From the IMG/VR virus record IMGVR_UViG_3300020172_005639, positions 1 to 64,000 of that record: a DNA stretch of 64,000 bases. One strand, given 5' to 3'. Position numbers and translations under genes: made by a program. Positions 1 through 7,972 of this stretch are shown here, piece by piece. The DNA is from a virus. How positions within the stretch are numbered: position 1 is the first letter of the stretch; each line of letters begins with the position of its first letter. The notes under the pieces were generated by a model, which saw nothing but the letters and a program-made list of their open reading frames with translations, searched no databases and was not told the DNA's origin.

Positions 1-921
1 AGAGCCTTGATTGCCTTGGCGTCCTTGATTCCCTTGGTTGCCTTGTGTGCCTTGCGCGCCAGTCGCGCCTTGAGAGCCTTGATTGCCTTGGCGTCCTTGG
101 TTCCCTTGGTTCCCTTGGTTTCCTTGCGCTCCCTGTGCGCCAGAGGAGCCTGCGCTGCCTTGTCGTCCTTGGTTCCCCTGTGCTCCGGTTGTTCCCTGGT
201 TGCCTTGAGCGCCAATTGATCCTTGCGCGCCGCTGGCCCCCGCCAAGCCTTGCGAGCCTTGGTTTCCTTGCATACCTTGGGCTCCAGAAGCACCGCTTGC
301 GCCTTGGTTTCCCGATGAACCCTGCAGCCCGGCAATTCCTTGGTATCCCTGCGGACCAAACAGCCCCTGATGCCCCTGGAATCCCCTTGCGCCCTGGTAT
401 CCCTGGAGTCCTAGTCCTCCTTGGAATCCTTGCGATCCATCGAGTCCTTGGGCGCCGGTCGAACCTGCTGAACCTTGGGCGCCGGAGCCTGCCGCACCCT
501 GCGATCCCTGCGTTCCCGTTGCGCCTTGCGTACCTTGCCCTCCTAAGGCTCCTTGCGATCCTTGGAAGCCCTGTAGACCCGTGCCGCCCTGAGCCCCCGT
601 TGCTCCAGTTGGTCCTTGGTATCCTTGCTCGCCCTGAAAACCTTGCGGGCCACCCGATGGCCCCTGCAAGCCTTGTGCACCCGTCTGGCCCTGTGTGCCT
701 TGGGACCCCGTGACGCCCGCCCTTCCCTGCGAACCCTGAACACCGATGTTTCCCGGGGAACCCTGCGCCCCAGTTGGCCCAGGATAAACCTGACCTATCC
801 TCGCCGACACGACAAAGTCGCGAAGGTCTTGGGCAGAGATGGAGCCTTGGTTGTTGTCTGCAAAGAGACACAACAGCTCGTCCTCTGTCCTCGGCGTTCC
901 GGATTGGTTGCAATTAGCCAT
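1..921 (-). CDS. Collagen-like fibre protein, N-terminal part (truncated by window edge)
   Basis: Read on the minus strand from an ATG at 921, the frame stays open to base 1 (307 codons) and continues beyond the window. About 55 non-repeat residues (beginning MANCNQSGTPRTEDELLCLF) lead into an unbroken run of Gly-X-Y triplets, mostly G-x-Q such as GNQ, GAQ and GYQ, typical of bacterial and phage collagen-like proteins. Such stalks form trimeric triple helices in tail or head fibres; that role is inferred from the family. The DNA is a degenerate 9-bp repeat and therefore produces long spurious plus-strand frames. It follows two small minus-strand genes, probably in one transcript from the promoter near 1600. 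Confidence 0.85.
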   Translation of the reverse strand, partial: MANCNQSGTPRTEDELLCLFADNNQGSISAQDLRDFVVSARIGQVYPGPTGAQGSPGNIGVQGSQGRAGVTGSQGTQGQTGAQGLQGPSGGPQGFQGEQGYQGPTGATGAQGGTGLQGFQGSQGALGGQGTQGATGTQGSQGAAGSGAQGSAGSTGAQGLDGSQGFQGGLGLQGYQGARGFQGHQGLFGPQGYQGIAGLQGSSGNQGASGASGAQGMQGNQGSQGLAGASGAQGSIGAQGNQGTTGAQGNQGRQGSAGSSGAQGAQGNQGNQGNQGRQGNQGSQGATGAQGTQGNQGNQGRQGNQGS

Positions 922-933
922 CTGTTTTCCCGA

Positions 934-1272
934 TTACTTGAATGATCCGTTGAACTGGTTCTTCACAAAGGACTTGTAAGGCGTACCAGGTTGGATGCTC
1001 CTCGCAATTTCCTCCCCCCTCCGCCACAACCTCTCGTAGTTGACGGAGTAAGAAACAAGGGCCCCGTTCACCAACTCCGGAGAGCATGGCCTCAACGTGG
1101 CTGAGTCGCACTCATATGTCGCTGCCGGGTAGAGGCAAGAGTTGCTCAGAGTCCTCGGCAAAGGACAGTTGGGTATGGCAGTGCTCTTGGGCTTTGTCGA
1201 GCCCTCCGCATCCTTGGCTCGCGATGCGTTCTGCTTTTGGACGTAATATTTCCTCATGGCCTCACGGCTCAT
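934..1272 (-). CDS. Hypothetical protein (112 aa), upstream of the fibre gene
   Basis: A 112-residue protein with a basic N-terminus (MSREAMRKYYVQKQN) and no motif I recognise. Its ATG overlaps the stop of the preceding minus-strand gene in an ATGA arrangement, and the collagen-like gene begins 12 bp after its stop, so the three look like one operon. A structural or fibre-assembly role is a guess from position only. Confidence 0.6.
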   Translation of the reverse strand: MSREAMRKYYVQKQNASRAKDAEGSTKPKSTAIPNCPLPRTLSNSCLYPAATYECDSATLRPCSPELVNGALVSYSVNYERLWRRGEEIARSIQPGTPYKSFVKNQFNGSFK

Positions 1273-1565
1273 CAGTCACCTCCTGAAGTGATGTCGCCTG
1301 GGTCGCTGGCAAGCGTTCTAATCAGGTCGCCCACCGTCCCGTCGCCAGAGGCCACCCTGCCCAAAGCAGCCTTCTGCACCACGTCAGGCAGCTTCTTGAA
1401 CTCCCCCAGCCCTTGCAGAAGACTCTCCAAGTTGTCCTTTTGGAATGTCGACAGAGCGCTGGACATCCCCTCCGACCTGTCTAGGTTCAGCCTGTTAAGG
1501 ATGAGGTTCTTGTAGAAGGTGAAGTCCTTTTCACGGTACTCCATCCAAATATCAAAAGAAATCAT
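1272..1565 (-). CDS. Hypothetical protein (97 aa)
   Basis: First gene of the leftward operon. The protein is small and largely helical, ending in a Gly/Asp-rich tail (DPGDITSGGD), with no recognised domain. Upstream on the minus strand is AAGGG seven bases before the ATG, and a TATATA element about 30 bp upstream that faces the 1608 gene on the other side. The stop shares bases with the next start (ATGA). The start is well supported; the function is unknown. Confidence 0.6.
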   Translation of the reverse strand: MISFDIWMEYREKDFTFYKNLILNRLNLDRSEGMSSALSTFQKDNLESLLQGLGEFKKLPDVVQKAALGRVASGDGTVGDLIRTLASDPGDITSGGD

Positions 1566-1594
1566 TTATACCCTTGGTTTTAAGGCGCCTAAGC

Positions 1595-1600
1595 TATATA
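1595..1600. promoter_or_regulatory. TATATA late-type promoter element between divergent genes
   Basis: TATATA lies 7 bp before the ATG at 1608 and about 30 bp before the minus-strand start at 1565. It resembles the T4 late promoter core (TATAAATA) and recurs in front of several other genes here. If it acts like a T4 late promoter, the 1608 transcript would begin almost at the start codon, i.e. leaderless; no Shine-Dalgarno is visible there. Confidence 0.45.
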
Positions 1601-1607
1601 CAGAAGT

Positions 1608-2414
1608 ATGAACAGATTGTCTTTCACGCACTGGATGGAGATGGCCAAGTATGGCTTCGGCGACGAGGACTCGCAGATACTTGGCGGCACGCAAACCATG
1701 CCGGGCGACAGGATTTTCGAGCCCGTCGATCCGAACCTCATTATCAGCGAGTTGGTTTCCATGCCGCCTCTGGGCAACGTGGACGTCAGGCAGATATGGG
1801 AGGACACAGTCCAGTGGGGCAGCATGGTGGGGGCGATCAAGACCACCATTACCCCGCTGGGTTCAATCAAGCTGGTGACCAGAAGGCTTGCGATGGACTT
1901 GGAGGGGACTGCGCGATGGCTCTGCAAGGCCGTCCACCCCATTCGCGACCTTAAGCACGAAGGAAGCGAGCGCCACATAGCTGAAATTGTTTTCGACAAA
2001 ATTAAGGAGATATCATCTGCTGGGCTGGACTCTGCCTCCGAGGGTTACGAAGACCTGGAACGCCTGGCTAACAAGCTCTGGCACACCACCAAGAAGCAGC
2101 ATCCCAGCTATATCATGTTCCCTGTTGCGCTCTGGAGGCAGAACGAGAACCATTACAAGCTCACCTACAACTTCAGGGGACAGGGAGCTGGCGCCCCCTA
2201 TAACGGCAAGACTGGCAGGGCGGAGCAGTTCGACATAGACGTATTCTTCGAGTCCGAAACCGGGTTCCTTCGCTGCATGGGCTATGACATCGAAAGCCCT
2301 ATGGGCCAGCACGTTTACCACATACAGACCCCCGAGTGGGACGAGCGCTTCTCCGTCCAGACGGACGAGGACGAAATCATCGAGACGGTTGTGAAAATGT
2401 TCTTGCAGTACTGA
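1608..2414 (+). CDS. Hypothetical late protein with F-x-x-W N-terminal tag
   Basis: A 268-residue protein beginning MNRLSFTHWMEMAKYGF. I recognise no catalytic motif. The N-terminus carries an F-x-x-aromatic-hydrophobic pattern shared with at least six other proteins in the window. The body mixes Trp/Tyr-rich segments and ends in acidic residues. It has no ribosome-binding site; TATATA lies 7 bp upstream, suggesting late and possibly leaderless expression. A virion-associated protein is the most likely kind, by inference from the promoter and tag only. Confidence 0.65.
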   Translation: MNRLSFTHWMEMAKYGFGDEDSQILGGTQTMPGDRIFEPVDPNLIISELVSMPPLGNVDVRQIWEDTVQWGSMVGAIKTTITPLGSIKLVTRRLAMDLEGTARWLCKAVHPIRDLKHEGSERHIAEIVFDKIKEISSAGLDSASEGYEDLERLANKLWHTTKKQHPSYIMFPVALWRQNENHYKLTYNFRGQGAGAPYNGKTGRAEQFDIDVFFESETGFLRCMGYDIESPMGQHVYHIQTPEWDERFSVQTDEDEIIETVVKMFLQY

Positions 2415-2461
2415 CGCGCCAGAGCCAAAATAAGTAGCGACACCTAATCGGGAACTACCAT

Positions 2462-3397
2462 ATGCGCCACTTCCTCTCGATAGACGACCTCTCGATGGAT
2501 CAAATAGAGACGGTTCTTGATTGGACGAAGAGCATAGAGTCCGGCTGGCATTACTGCCGCTCTATGAACAACAAGTGCATCAGCTGCTTCTTCGCAGAGC
2601 CATCCACGAGGACGAGGTTCAGCTTCGAGAGGGCCATGCACTGGCTCGGCGGCCGAGTTATCACTGCCGCAGACGCTTCCACGTCCTCATCCTTGAAGAA
2701 GGGCGAGAGCATCAAAGACACGATTCGCACACTTGGCCAGTATTCGGACGCCATCGTGATGAGGCACCCCGACCCGAACTGGCCGGAGATCGCTCGCGAG
2801 TACTCACGGGTGCCGGTCATCAACGCAGGAAGCGGCTCGGGGGAGCACCCCACGCAGGCGTTGCTTGACTTGCATACTATAAGGCAGAAGTGGGGAAAGG
2901 TTGGCGGCCTTAAGGTCATGCTGTCCGGGGACATGACCAACGGCAGGACCGTGCATTCGCTCATAGGGCTGCTGCACATGTACGGGTGCAAGATTTTCTA
3001 TTGCCCGGCAAAGATCGTCCACGGCAACTCCGTGGAGTACCTAGGGCTGCCCGAGAAGTACCTGAGGGCACAACCTTGCACGATGGTTGATGTGGAGTGC
3101 GCCAACGACCTGCTCAAGGACATGGACGTCATCTACATGACGCGCATCCAGACCGAACGAATGGCCATGAATGGTGACATGGATATCAGGTACTTCGCCA
3201 TCGACGAAAGGAACGTGGACCTCATCAAGGACGAAGCAGCCATTTTGCACCCCCTTCCGAGAGGCAAGGAGATAAGCCCGCTCATAGATGACGACCCTAG
3301 AGCTGACTACCATGAAAGGCAGGTCAGGAACGGCCTATACGTCAGGACCGCCCTCCTCGACTACATCCTCTACGGAAACCCAATCATCTCGCCTTAG
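2462..3397 (+). CDS. pyrB: Aspartate carbamoyltransferase catalytic subunit
   Basis: Catalyses carbamoyl phosphate + L-aspartate to N-carbamoyl-L-aspartate, the first committed step of pyrimidine synthesis. The 311-residue length equals that of cellular PyrB. All main active-site motifs are visible: EPSTRTRFSFE (residues 46-56), the SSLKKGES loop with the catalytic Lys near 79-80, RHP at 101-103, HPTQALLDL (129-137), GRTVH (161-165), TRIQTER (227-233) and HPLPR (263-267). No PyrI regulatory subunit or other pyr gene was seen nearby, so it may act as an unregulated trimer. The 3' end overlaps a convergent gene by 63 bp. Function is confident; its benefit to the phage (pyrimidine supply during replication) is inferred. 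Confidence 0.95.
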   Translation: MRHFLSIDDLSMDQIETVLDWTKSIESGWHYCRSMNNKCISCFFAEPSTRTRFSFERAMHWLGGRVITAADASTSSSLKKGESIKDTIRTLGQYSDAIVMRHPDPNWPEIAREYSRVPVINAGSGSGEHPTQALLDLHTIRQKWGKVGGLKVMLSGDMTNGRTVHSLIGLLHMYGCKIFYCPAKIVHGNSVEYLGLPEKYLRAQPCTMVDVECANDLLKDMDVIYMTRIQTERMAMNGDMDIRYFAIDERNVDLIKDEAAILHPLPRGKEISPLIDDDPRADYHERQVRNGLYVRTALLDYILYGNPIISP

Positions 3398-4165
3398 CGG
3401 CTCGCCCTCGTGTGGGAACATTTTCCTGAAAGCTTCCACCACGGCATCCGTGGCGCACCCTATGTAGAGGTCGGGCTGGAAGTTAAGCTTTGCAAGCTCC
3501 CCGCTGTCGGCGGCCGCTCTAACATAGGGGGACATCGCCACATAGTACGGCGAAACCTTCCCCTGGTTGATCCATCGGTACAGGTTCTTGTTCACGGCGG
3601 CCTGCTGGTACTTCTCTGGCTCAAGCTGCCCCATCGACCTCACTAGAAACTCCTTGGTCTTCTCGAGTCCATCCAAAGCCTTGAGAGCGCCTGCGGCCAA
3701 GGCCTCACCACCGTCCTCCGAGCGCATCGATATTAAATCGTAGCGCTTTTTCCAAAGCCTCCACCTTCGCCAAGCCTTTTCGCCCACGAGGCAACTAGGA
3801 TCTATGAGAGGGTTGCCCGAGTTCTTGACGATGTGCTTAAGCACGTCAAGTTGCGCGCGCACGTAGAGCGAATACTCGGACTGGTCGAGGACTCCTTGAG
3901 TCTCTCTCACCAGCTTATAGCAAATCTTGAAAATGAGCGACTTTCTCGGGTCGCCCTTGCCCACAGTTGAGTGGCGGCAGTCCGGAAAGACCTTTCTGCT
4001 CCTGTCTAGCCAAACTAGCAAGACCCTAAAGGCCTGCGCCTCCATGTCCGTCATTTCGTAGCGGAGGATCGCCTCGTCGCCCATCGGCTCCATCTCTTTC
4101 TTCTTTTTTTTGGCCATTTGATTCTCTGCTAAAAACGGGAAGCGTGCAAGGTATGTATCCGCCAT
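3335..4165 (-). CDS. Hypothetical basic protein (276 aa)
   Basis: The likely start is the ATG at 4165, preceded by AAGGA four bases away; an internal ATG at 4117 would give a protein beginning MAKKKKKEMEP. The frame stays open further upstream, but that part runs opposite to the glycosyltransferase at 4164 and is probably not translated. The product is helical and charged with several Trp residues (WRRWRLWKKRYD around residue 150); I recognise no family. The start codons of this gene and the divergent gene overlap, and its 3' end overlaps pyrB by 63 bp. Confidence 0.6.
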   Translation of the reverse strand: MADTYLARFPFLAENQMAKKKKKEMEPMGDEAILRYEMTDMEAQAFRVLLVWLDRSRKVFPDCRHSTVGKGDPRKSLIFKICYKLVRETQGVLDQSEYSLYVRAQLDVLKHIVKNSGNPLIDPSCLVGEKAWRRWRLWKKRYDLISMRSEDGGEALAAGALKALDGLEKTKEFLVRSMGQLEPEKYQQAAVNKNLYRWINQGKVSPYYVAMSPYVRAAADSGELAKLNFQPDLYIGCATDAVVEAFRKMFPHEGEPLRRDDWVSVEDVVEEGGPDV

Positions 4166-5057
4166 GAAATCCTTCGTTATGTGCCCTCTCGTCAGCCGTG
4201 ATATGCTGCGCGCAACTCGAGCTGTTCGGGCCTGCCTTGGGCAGCTGCACCTCCACCACAACAGGCTCTCCGTGGTTCCAGTCGTCAACTCAAAGAGCGA
4301 ATCTTTCGTAGGGGAGTTCACGGAATGGTGCGGAAGCATGGGGGTTCCCTGCCATGTGTCGCAGTCCAACGGCACGCCGTCAAAAGGCAAAAACGAGGTT
4401 ATTTCCTTCTTCCTCAATAGCAGCCACGATGGTCTGGTGATGCTCGACGGGGACGACCTTCTTTACCCGACTGCCGCAAGGCAGATTGAGAGGCACATCA
4501 TGCAGCACGGGGGAACGGACCTGCTCATCGTAAAGCCGTCCGACCAAGTCGTGTCCCACGTGGATTCTGGCGGCATGGAGTTCAAGGAGGGGATGTACGC
4601 CCTGTGCTGGGGAACGAATGAGGTCAAGATGGGATATCCCTACGGGACCAAGGCGCACAACATCTTCACTGAGGGGCAGATAGCCTCGCGCAACAACGGC
4701 GGCCACGTTTACTATAGCCGAAGGCTGGCGCAGTCCGTGCGCTACGACGAAAGCCAACTTTTAGGCGAGGACCTGCTTTTCGAGTTTGAGGCCCTGAAAC
4801 TGCACCAGGCCGGGAAAATAAGCTTCTGGCTAAGCTTCGCATCGGACGTGCAACTTCTGGACCGGACTAGCGACAATGAGGGGATTCAGTCACACAACAA
4901 CCACGAGGCGGGACTGAAGAACTTCCGGCGGCTTAAGCTCAAAGTTGAATCGCTGATGGACGTCGGAAGGTCGGGCTTTGAGGAGTTGCCGGTCGGGTTC
5001 CCAGAGATGCTGTTCGACCATCCGGCCAAGATCGCTTTCATTAAGGAGAACTTCTGA
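4164..5057 (+). CDS. Glycosyltransferase, GT-A fold (GT2-like)
   Basis: 297 residues. The N-terminal RATRAVRACLGQ segment, the following beta strand and the MLDGDD motif near residue 93 match the nucleotide-binding and metal-binding DxD region of GT2-type glycosyltransferases, which transfer a sugar from a nucleotide-sugar donor. It is the first of four consecutive carbohydrate genes (4164-7265) joined by TGATG or longer overlaps, so they are probably translated together. Donor and acceptor cannot be told from sequence. The second half, with HNNHEAG and an aromatic-rich stretch, has no motif I can name. Confidence 0.7.
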   Translation: MKSFVMCPLVSRDMLRATRAVRACLGQLHLHHNRLSVVPVVNSKSESFVGEFTEWCGSMGVPCHVSQSNGTPSKGKNEVISFFLNSSHDGLVMLDGDDLLYPTAARQIERHIMQHGGTDLLIVKPSDQVVSHVDSGGMEFKEGMYALCWGTNEVKMGYPYGTKAHNIFTEGQIASRNNGGHVYYSRRLAQSVRYDESQLLGEDLLFEFEALKLHQAGKISFWLSFASDVQLLDRTSDNEGIQSHNNHEAGLKNFRRLKLKVESLMDVGRSGFEELPVGFPEMLFDHPAKIAFIKENF

Positions 5058-5743
5058 TGTCTGCCAGCGTTGACGCAGTCGTGCTCACCAACACGGCCAG
5101 CCAAGAGTTCCACGAAATGACCAGGACGACGCTGGACACCCTCCGTGGCGCATGCGGCGAGATTAAACTCAACCTGTTTGTCGTTGAGAGCAACCCGGCG
5201 GCAAGCGAGTCCTGGCTCGTGTACGAGGGGTGCAACACTCTGACCCCGAATTCGAAGTTCAACTACAACCTGTTCATGCAGATGGGCCTTGAGTTGGGCG
5301 ACTCCGAGCATGTGCTGATGTGCAACAACGACCTGATATTCGAGCCCGGGTCCGTGTCGCTTCTGATTTCGCAGATGGCCGTGCACGGCCTTGAGTCGGC
5401 GTCGCCTTACGAGCCAAACTGGCACGTGAGGTATTACGGGAAACATCCGCCCGACGACCCTGTTTTGGGATATGAAATAGAGAACCACGTCTGCGGGTGG
5501 TGCATCTGCGCACGGAGGGATATGCTGGGCAGGGTCGGGCCGCTGGACGAGAGGTTCTCATTCTGGTGCCAGGACAGCAACTACTCCAAGACGCTGCAGC
5601 GGGAGGGAGTGCGGCATGCGCTGGTTCCCCGCTCCATGGTTAGACACGAGTTCTCCAGATCGCACGGGCTGCTGGGCGAAAGGCACCACGAAATGACTCA
5701 CGGACAGAAGACGACAATGCTTGAAAAGTGGGGGCAGCTCTGA
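5057..5743 (+). CDS. Glycosyltransferase family 2 protein
   Basis: 228 residues beginning with a beta strand typical of GT2 enzymes (VDAVVLTNTAS). FNYNLFMQMGLELGDSEHVL is followed by MCNNDLIF, the NND form of the DxD metal-binding motif near residue 93. DERFSFWCQDSNYSKTLQREG near residue 175 matches the conserved F-x-x-D-x-D(Y) acceptor-side region of rhamnosyltransferase-like GT2 proteins. It starts with an ATG overlapping the previous stop (TGATG). It is clearly paralogous to the C-terminal half of the fused enzyme at 37665, sharing FNYN, NNDIIF/NNDLIF and FGWCKC/CGWCIC. Confidence 0.8.
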   Translation: MSASVDAVVLTNTASQEFHEMTRTTLDTLRGACGEIKLNLFVVESNPAASESWLVYEGCNTLTPNSKFNYNLFMQMGLELGDSEHVLMCNNDLIFEPGSVSLLISQMAVHGLESASPYEPNWHVRYYGKHPPDDPVLGYEIENHVCGWCICARRDMLGRVGPLDERFSFWCQDSNYSKTLQREGVRHALVPRSMVRHEFSRSHGLLGERHHEMTHGQKTTMLEKWGQL

Positions 5744-6495
5744 TGCACCCTTTTCTCGATGCTGCCGACTACAAACCACCCGAATGGCTCAGGAAATTCA
5801 GCGAGAAGCCGGTCATCATCGGCGACATGACTTTCTTGCCCCCCTGCTGCAACGTCGACGCCCTGCCAGGAAGAGAGGCTGCGTCCATCAGCTGTGGAGG
5901 CTTCGAGTGGATGACCTACAACTTCTCCACTCACGAGGAGGCGCTTGAACTCTACTCGCAGTACCAAATCGCAGAGGGGCACTGCGTATGCACGGGGCTC
6001 GGGCTAGGCGTTAGGGAGCAATGGCTGCTCCGCAACCCCAAGGTGACCAAGATCACCGTCATCGAGAAGTCGGCCGACGTCATCGAGTTCCACCGCAGGC
6101 ACAACCCCGAGACCACATCGAGGATAGAGATCGTCCACGGCGACGCCTCCGATTCGCATGGCGTGTGCGACACCCTGCTCTTGGACCACTACATCTACCC
6201 GTGCGAGTCCATCATCCCAGACGCAAGGCGCATCTGCTCTAAAATCATCCACAAGAGGTCTTGGTGGTGGCCCCTAGAGGATTACATCCTCTGCAACTCG
6301 CCGATAGGGGAGTCATACAGGTTCTTTCAGAGGCACCGGGAGCGCGAGATGCCCACGATTGCGGACGTCGGCGTGGAAGAACTCTACTCATTCCTGGCCG
6401 CATGGACTGCGACATGGTCGACGCGCGAGCGGAGGGAGATGATGGTGGGAGGTTCTATCTTCGGCAAATTGAGGGCGCAGACATGCGAATCATAG
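5743..6495 (+). CDS. SAM-dependent methyltransferase-like protein
   Basis: 250 residues from the ATG at 5743, which overlaps the previous stop and follows GGGGGCAGC. The region VCTGLGLGVREQWLLRN followed by ITVIEKSADVIEFHRRHNP looks like a Rossmann-fold SAM-binding motif I and acidic motif II, with a later ASDSHGVCDTLLLDHYIYP segment in place of motif IV. Spermidine-synthase-like or class I methyltransferase folds both fit. It lies within the glycosyltransferase cluster, so a sugar or glycan substrate is plausible but unproven. Confidence 0.6.
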   Translation: MHPFLDAADYKPPEWLRKFSEKPVIIGDMTFLPPCCNVDALPGREAASISCGGFEWMTYNFSTHEEALELYSQYQIAEGHCVCTGLGLGVREQWLLRNPKVTKITVIEKSADVIEFHRRHNPETTSRIEIVHGDASDSHGVCDTLLLDHYIYPCESIIPDARRICSKIIHKRSWWWPLEDYILCNSPIGESYRFFQRHREREMPTIADVGVEELYSFLAAWTATWSTRERREMMVGGSIFGKLRAQTCES

Positions 6496-7265
6496 ACTGC
6501 TTCCTGTTCTACAACGAGGTTAAGATCCTCGAGATGAGGATGATGGAGCTCGCAAGGGTCGTCGACGCGTTCGTGGTGGTGGAGTCGATGGTCACGTTCA
6601 CGGGACAGAGCAAGCGGCTTTTTTTCCGAGAGAACGCAGCCAAGTTCGCAGCCAAGTTCCCGGGCGTCAACATCGTTCATGTCGTGGTGGACGACACCCC
6701 GGATGGCGAACCGTGGCAGCGTGAGGAGTACCAGCGCAACCAGATATCCTGCGGACTTAACCACTTGGATGCCGCCCCTTCGGACCTAATCCATATATCG
6801 GACGTCGATGAGATCCCCGATGCGAAAACACTCAATAAAGTCTTCTCTTCCCGCAGCCAGGCCTCTTACTCTCTGGAACAAGACCTCTACTACTACAACA
6901 TCGGCTGCAAGTGCTCATCCATTAAGTGGACGAGAGCCAAACTTATGCCCATGTGGCGGCTGACGGAAATAGGGAGCGTTGAGCAGGCCAGGAACAAGGA
7001 TTGCGCCGTTTTGCCTAGGGGGGGCTGGCACTTTAGCTACTTCGGCAGCCCAGAGTTCATAGCGAATAAGATAGGGGCTTTCTCCCACCCTGAGTACGAT
7101 GACCCCAAGTACACGGCGCCCCATGTCGTCAGGGAAAAGATTAGCGAGGGCAGGGACCTTTTCGAGAGGGAACTTAACTTCGATTCGGTTGACCCAAAGT
7201 CGAACGCCTACCTCCCGAATTATTGGCAGATGCTTATGGGGAGCGAAGCATGGACGCCCTCCTAG
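6483..7265 (+). CDS. Glycosyltransferase family 17 protein
   Basis: The likely start is the ATG at 6483 after GAGGGCG; the frame is open further upstream inside the previous gene. The 260-residue protein shows the GT17 pattern: N-terminal MRIIDCFLFYNEVKILEMRM, then VVVESMVTFTG, the ISDVDEIPD metal/nucleotide motif near residue 100, and GGWHFSYFGS. GT17 includes beta-1,4-N-acetylglucosaminyltransferases. It closely parallels the N-terminal half of the fused protein at 37665 (DCFTFHNE, VCDVDEIPD, GGWHFSFFGD). The stop interlocks with that of the convergent gene in CTAG. Confidence 0.85.
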   Translation: MRIIDCFLFYNEVKILEMRMMELARVVDAFVVVESMVTFTGQSKRLFFRENAAKFAAKFPGVNIVHVVVDDTPDGEPWQREEYQRNQISCGLNHLDAAPSDLIHISDVDEIPDAKTLNKVFSSRSQASYSLEQDLYYYNIGCKCSSIKWTRAKLMPMWRLTEIGSVEQARNKDCAVLPRGGWHFSYFGSPEFIANKIGAFSHPEYDDPKYTAPHVVREKISEGRDLFERELNFDSVDPKSNAYLPNYWQMLMGSEAWTPS

Positions 7266-7972
7266 ACGGGCGTGAGGCTCAACTCCAGCGATTCGTGCCT
7301 GTCGTCGTCTGGGGGCATGCAGAGGTGGTCAGAGGGGTAATCGCTGGATATATTGTAAACTCTGTATCCCAAGGCCTTGGCGAGCTCAAGGGCCTCCGTG
7401 GATGATCCTCCCAAGTTCCTGTCATACTCGATGTGCATTACGGGCATGAAGCGTCGTATGGTGCCCATCCCGCCACGAATGGCTCTTGCCTCCTCGCCTT
7501 CTAGGTCTAGCTTTAGAAAGTCGAGCCTGCGTAGGCGCAGCGAATCTATCGTTACGCCTACGCATGGCATGCCATCTCCCACCTTTGCGCCCCCATAATT
7601 GACTAGATTGGCTCCATCGCAAAGTAGGCTAGGTATCTTCAGGCCACAGTTGCTGTCCCACAGCGCCTGCATCCGGAGGTCGCCGTTTTTAAGGCCGTTG
7701 AGCGGGAAGTTCTCTTTGAGTCGCTCATACATGATCGGCTGCGGTTCGAAGCAAAAAACCTTTCCAGAAGGCCCCACGCGCTTGGCCATGACTACGGCGT
7801 TGTATCCGAAGTTGGAGCCTCCATCGATGGCGACGGATTCCTCCCTTATCAGGAGGCAGACTGTAGAGAAATGCCTCTCCCACCATCCCGACTTCTTGAG
7901 CCGATCGGCGATTGCGTCGTTTGAAAATACTGAGAACCTGCCTTCGTGACATTCAACAATCTCAACGCTCAT
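7262..7972 (-). CDS. FkbM-family methyltransferase
   Basis: The start is taken at 7972, where GGAG precedes the ATG; the frame extends further but overlaps the upstream gene. The 236-residue protein shows SVAIDGGSNFGYNAVVMAK (SAM-binding motif I), VFCFEPQPIMYERLKEN (motif II) and LDFLKLDLEGEEARAIRG, the signature of FkbM-type O-methyltransferases. These act on sugars or lipids in many polysaccharide loci. It shares 11 bp with the upstream glycosyltransferase gene and ends in CTAG interlocked with the convergent GT17 gene. Confidence 0.85.
   Translation of the reverse strand: MSVEIVECHEGRFSVFSNDAIADRLKKSGWWERHFSTVCLLIREESVAIDGGSNFGYNAVVMAKRVGPSGKVFCFEPQPIMYERLKENFPLNGLKNGDLRMQALWDSNCGLKIPSLLCDGANLVNYGGAKVGDGMPCVGVTIDSLRLRRLDFLKLDLEGEEARAIRGGMGTIRRFMPVMHIEYDRNLGGSSTEALELAKALGYRVYNISSDYPSDHLCMPPDDDRHESLELSLTPV

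Noticed and set aside
45-713. 222-residue plus-strand open frame
   Set aside because: It is a shadow of the Gly-X-Y collagen-like gene on the minus strand, where the 9-bp repeat keeps all frames open.
4166-4417. Upstream extension of the minus-strand gene at 3335
   Set aside because: It runs opposite to a convincing glycosyltransferase and has no ribosome-binding site; the start with AAGGA at 4165 is better.
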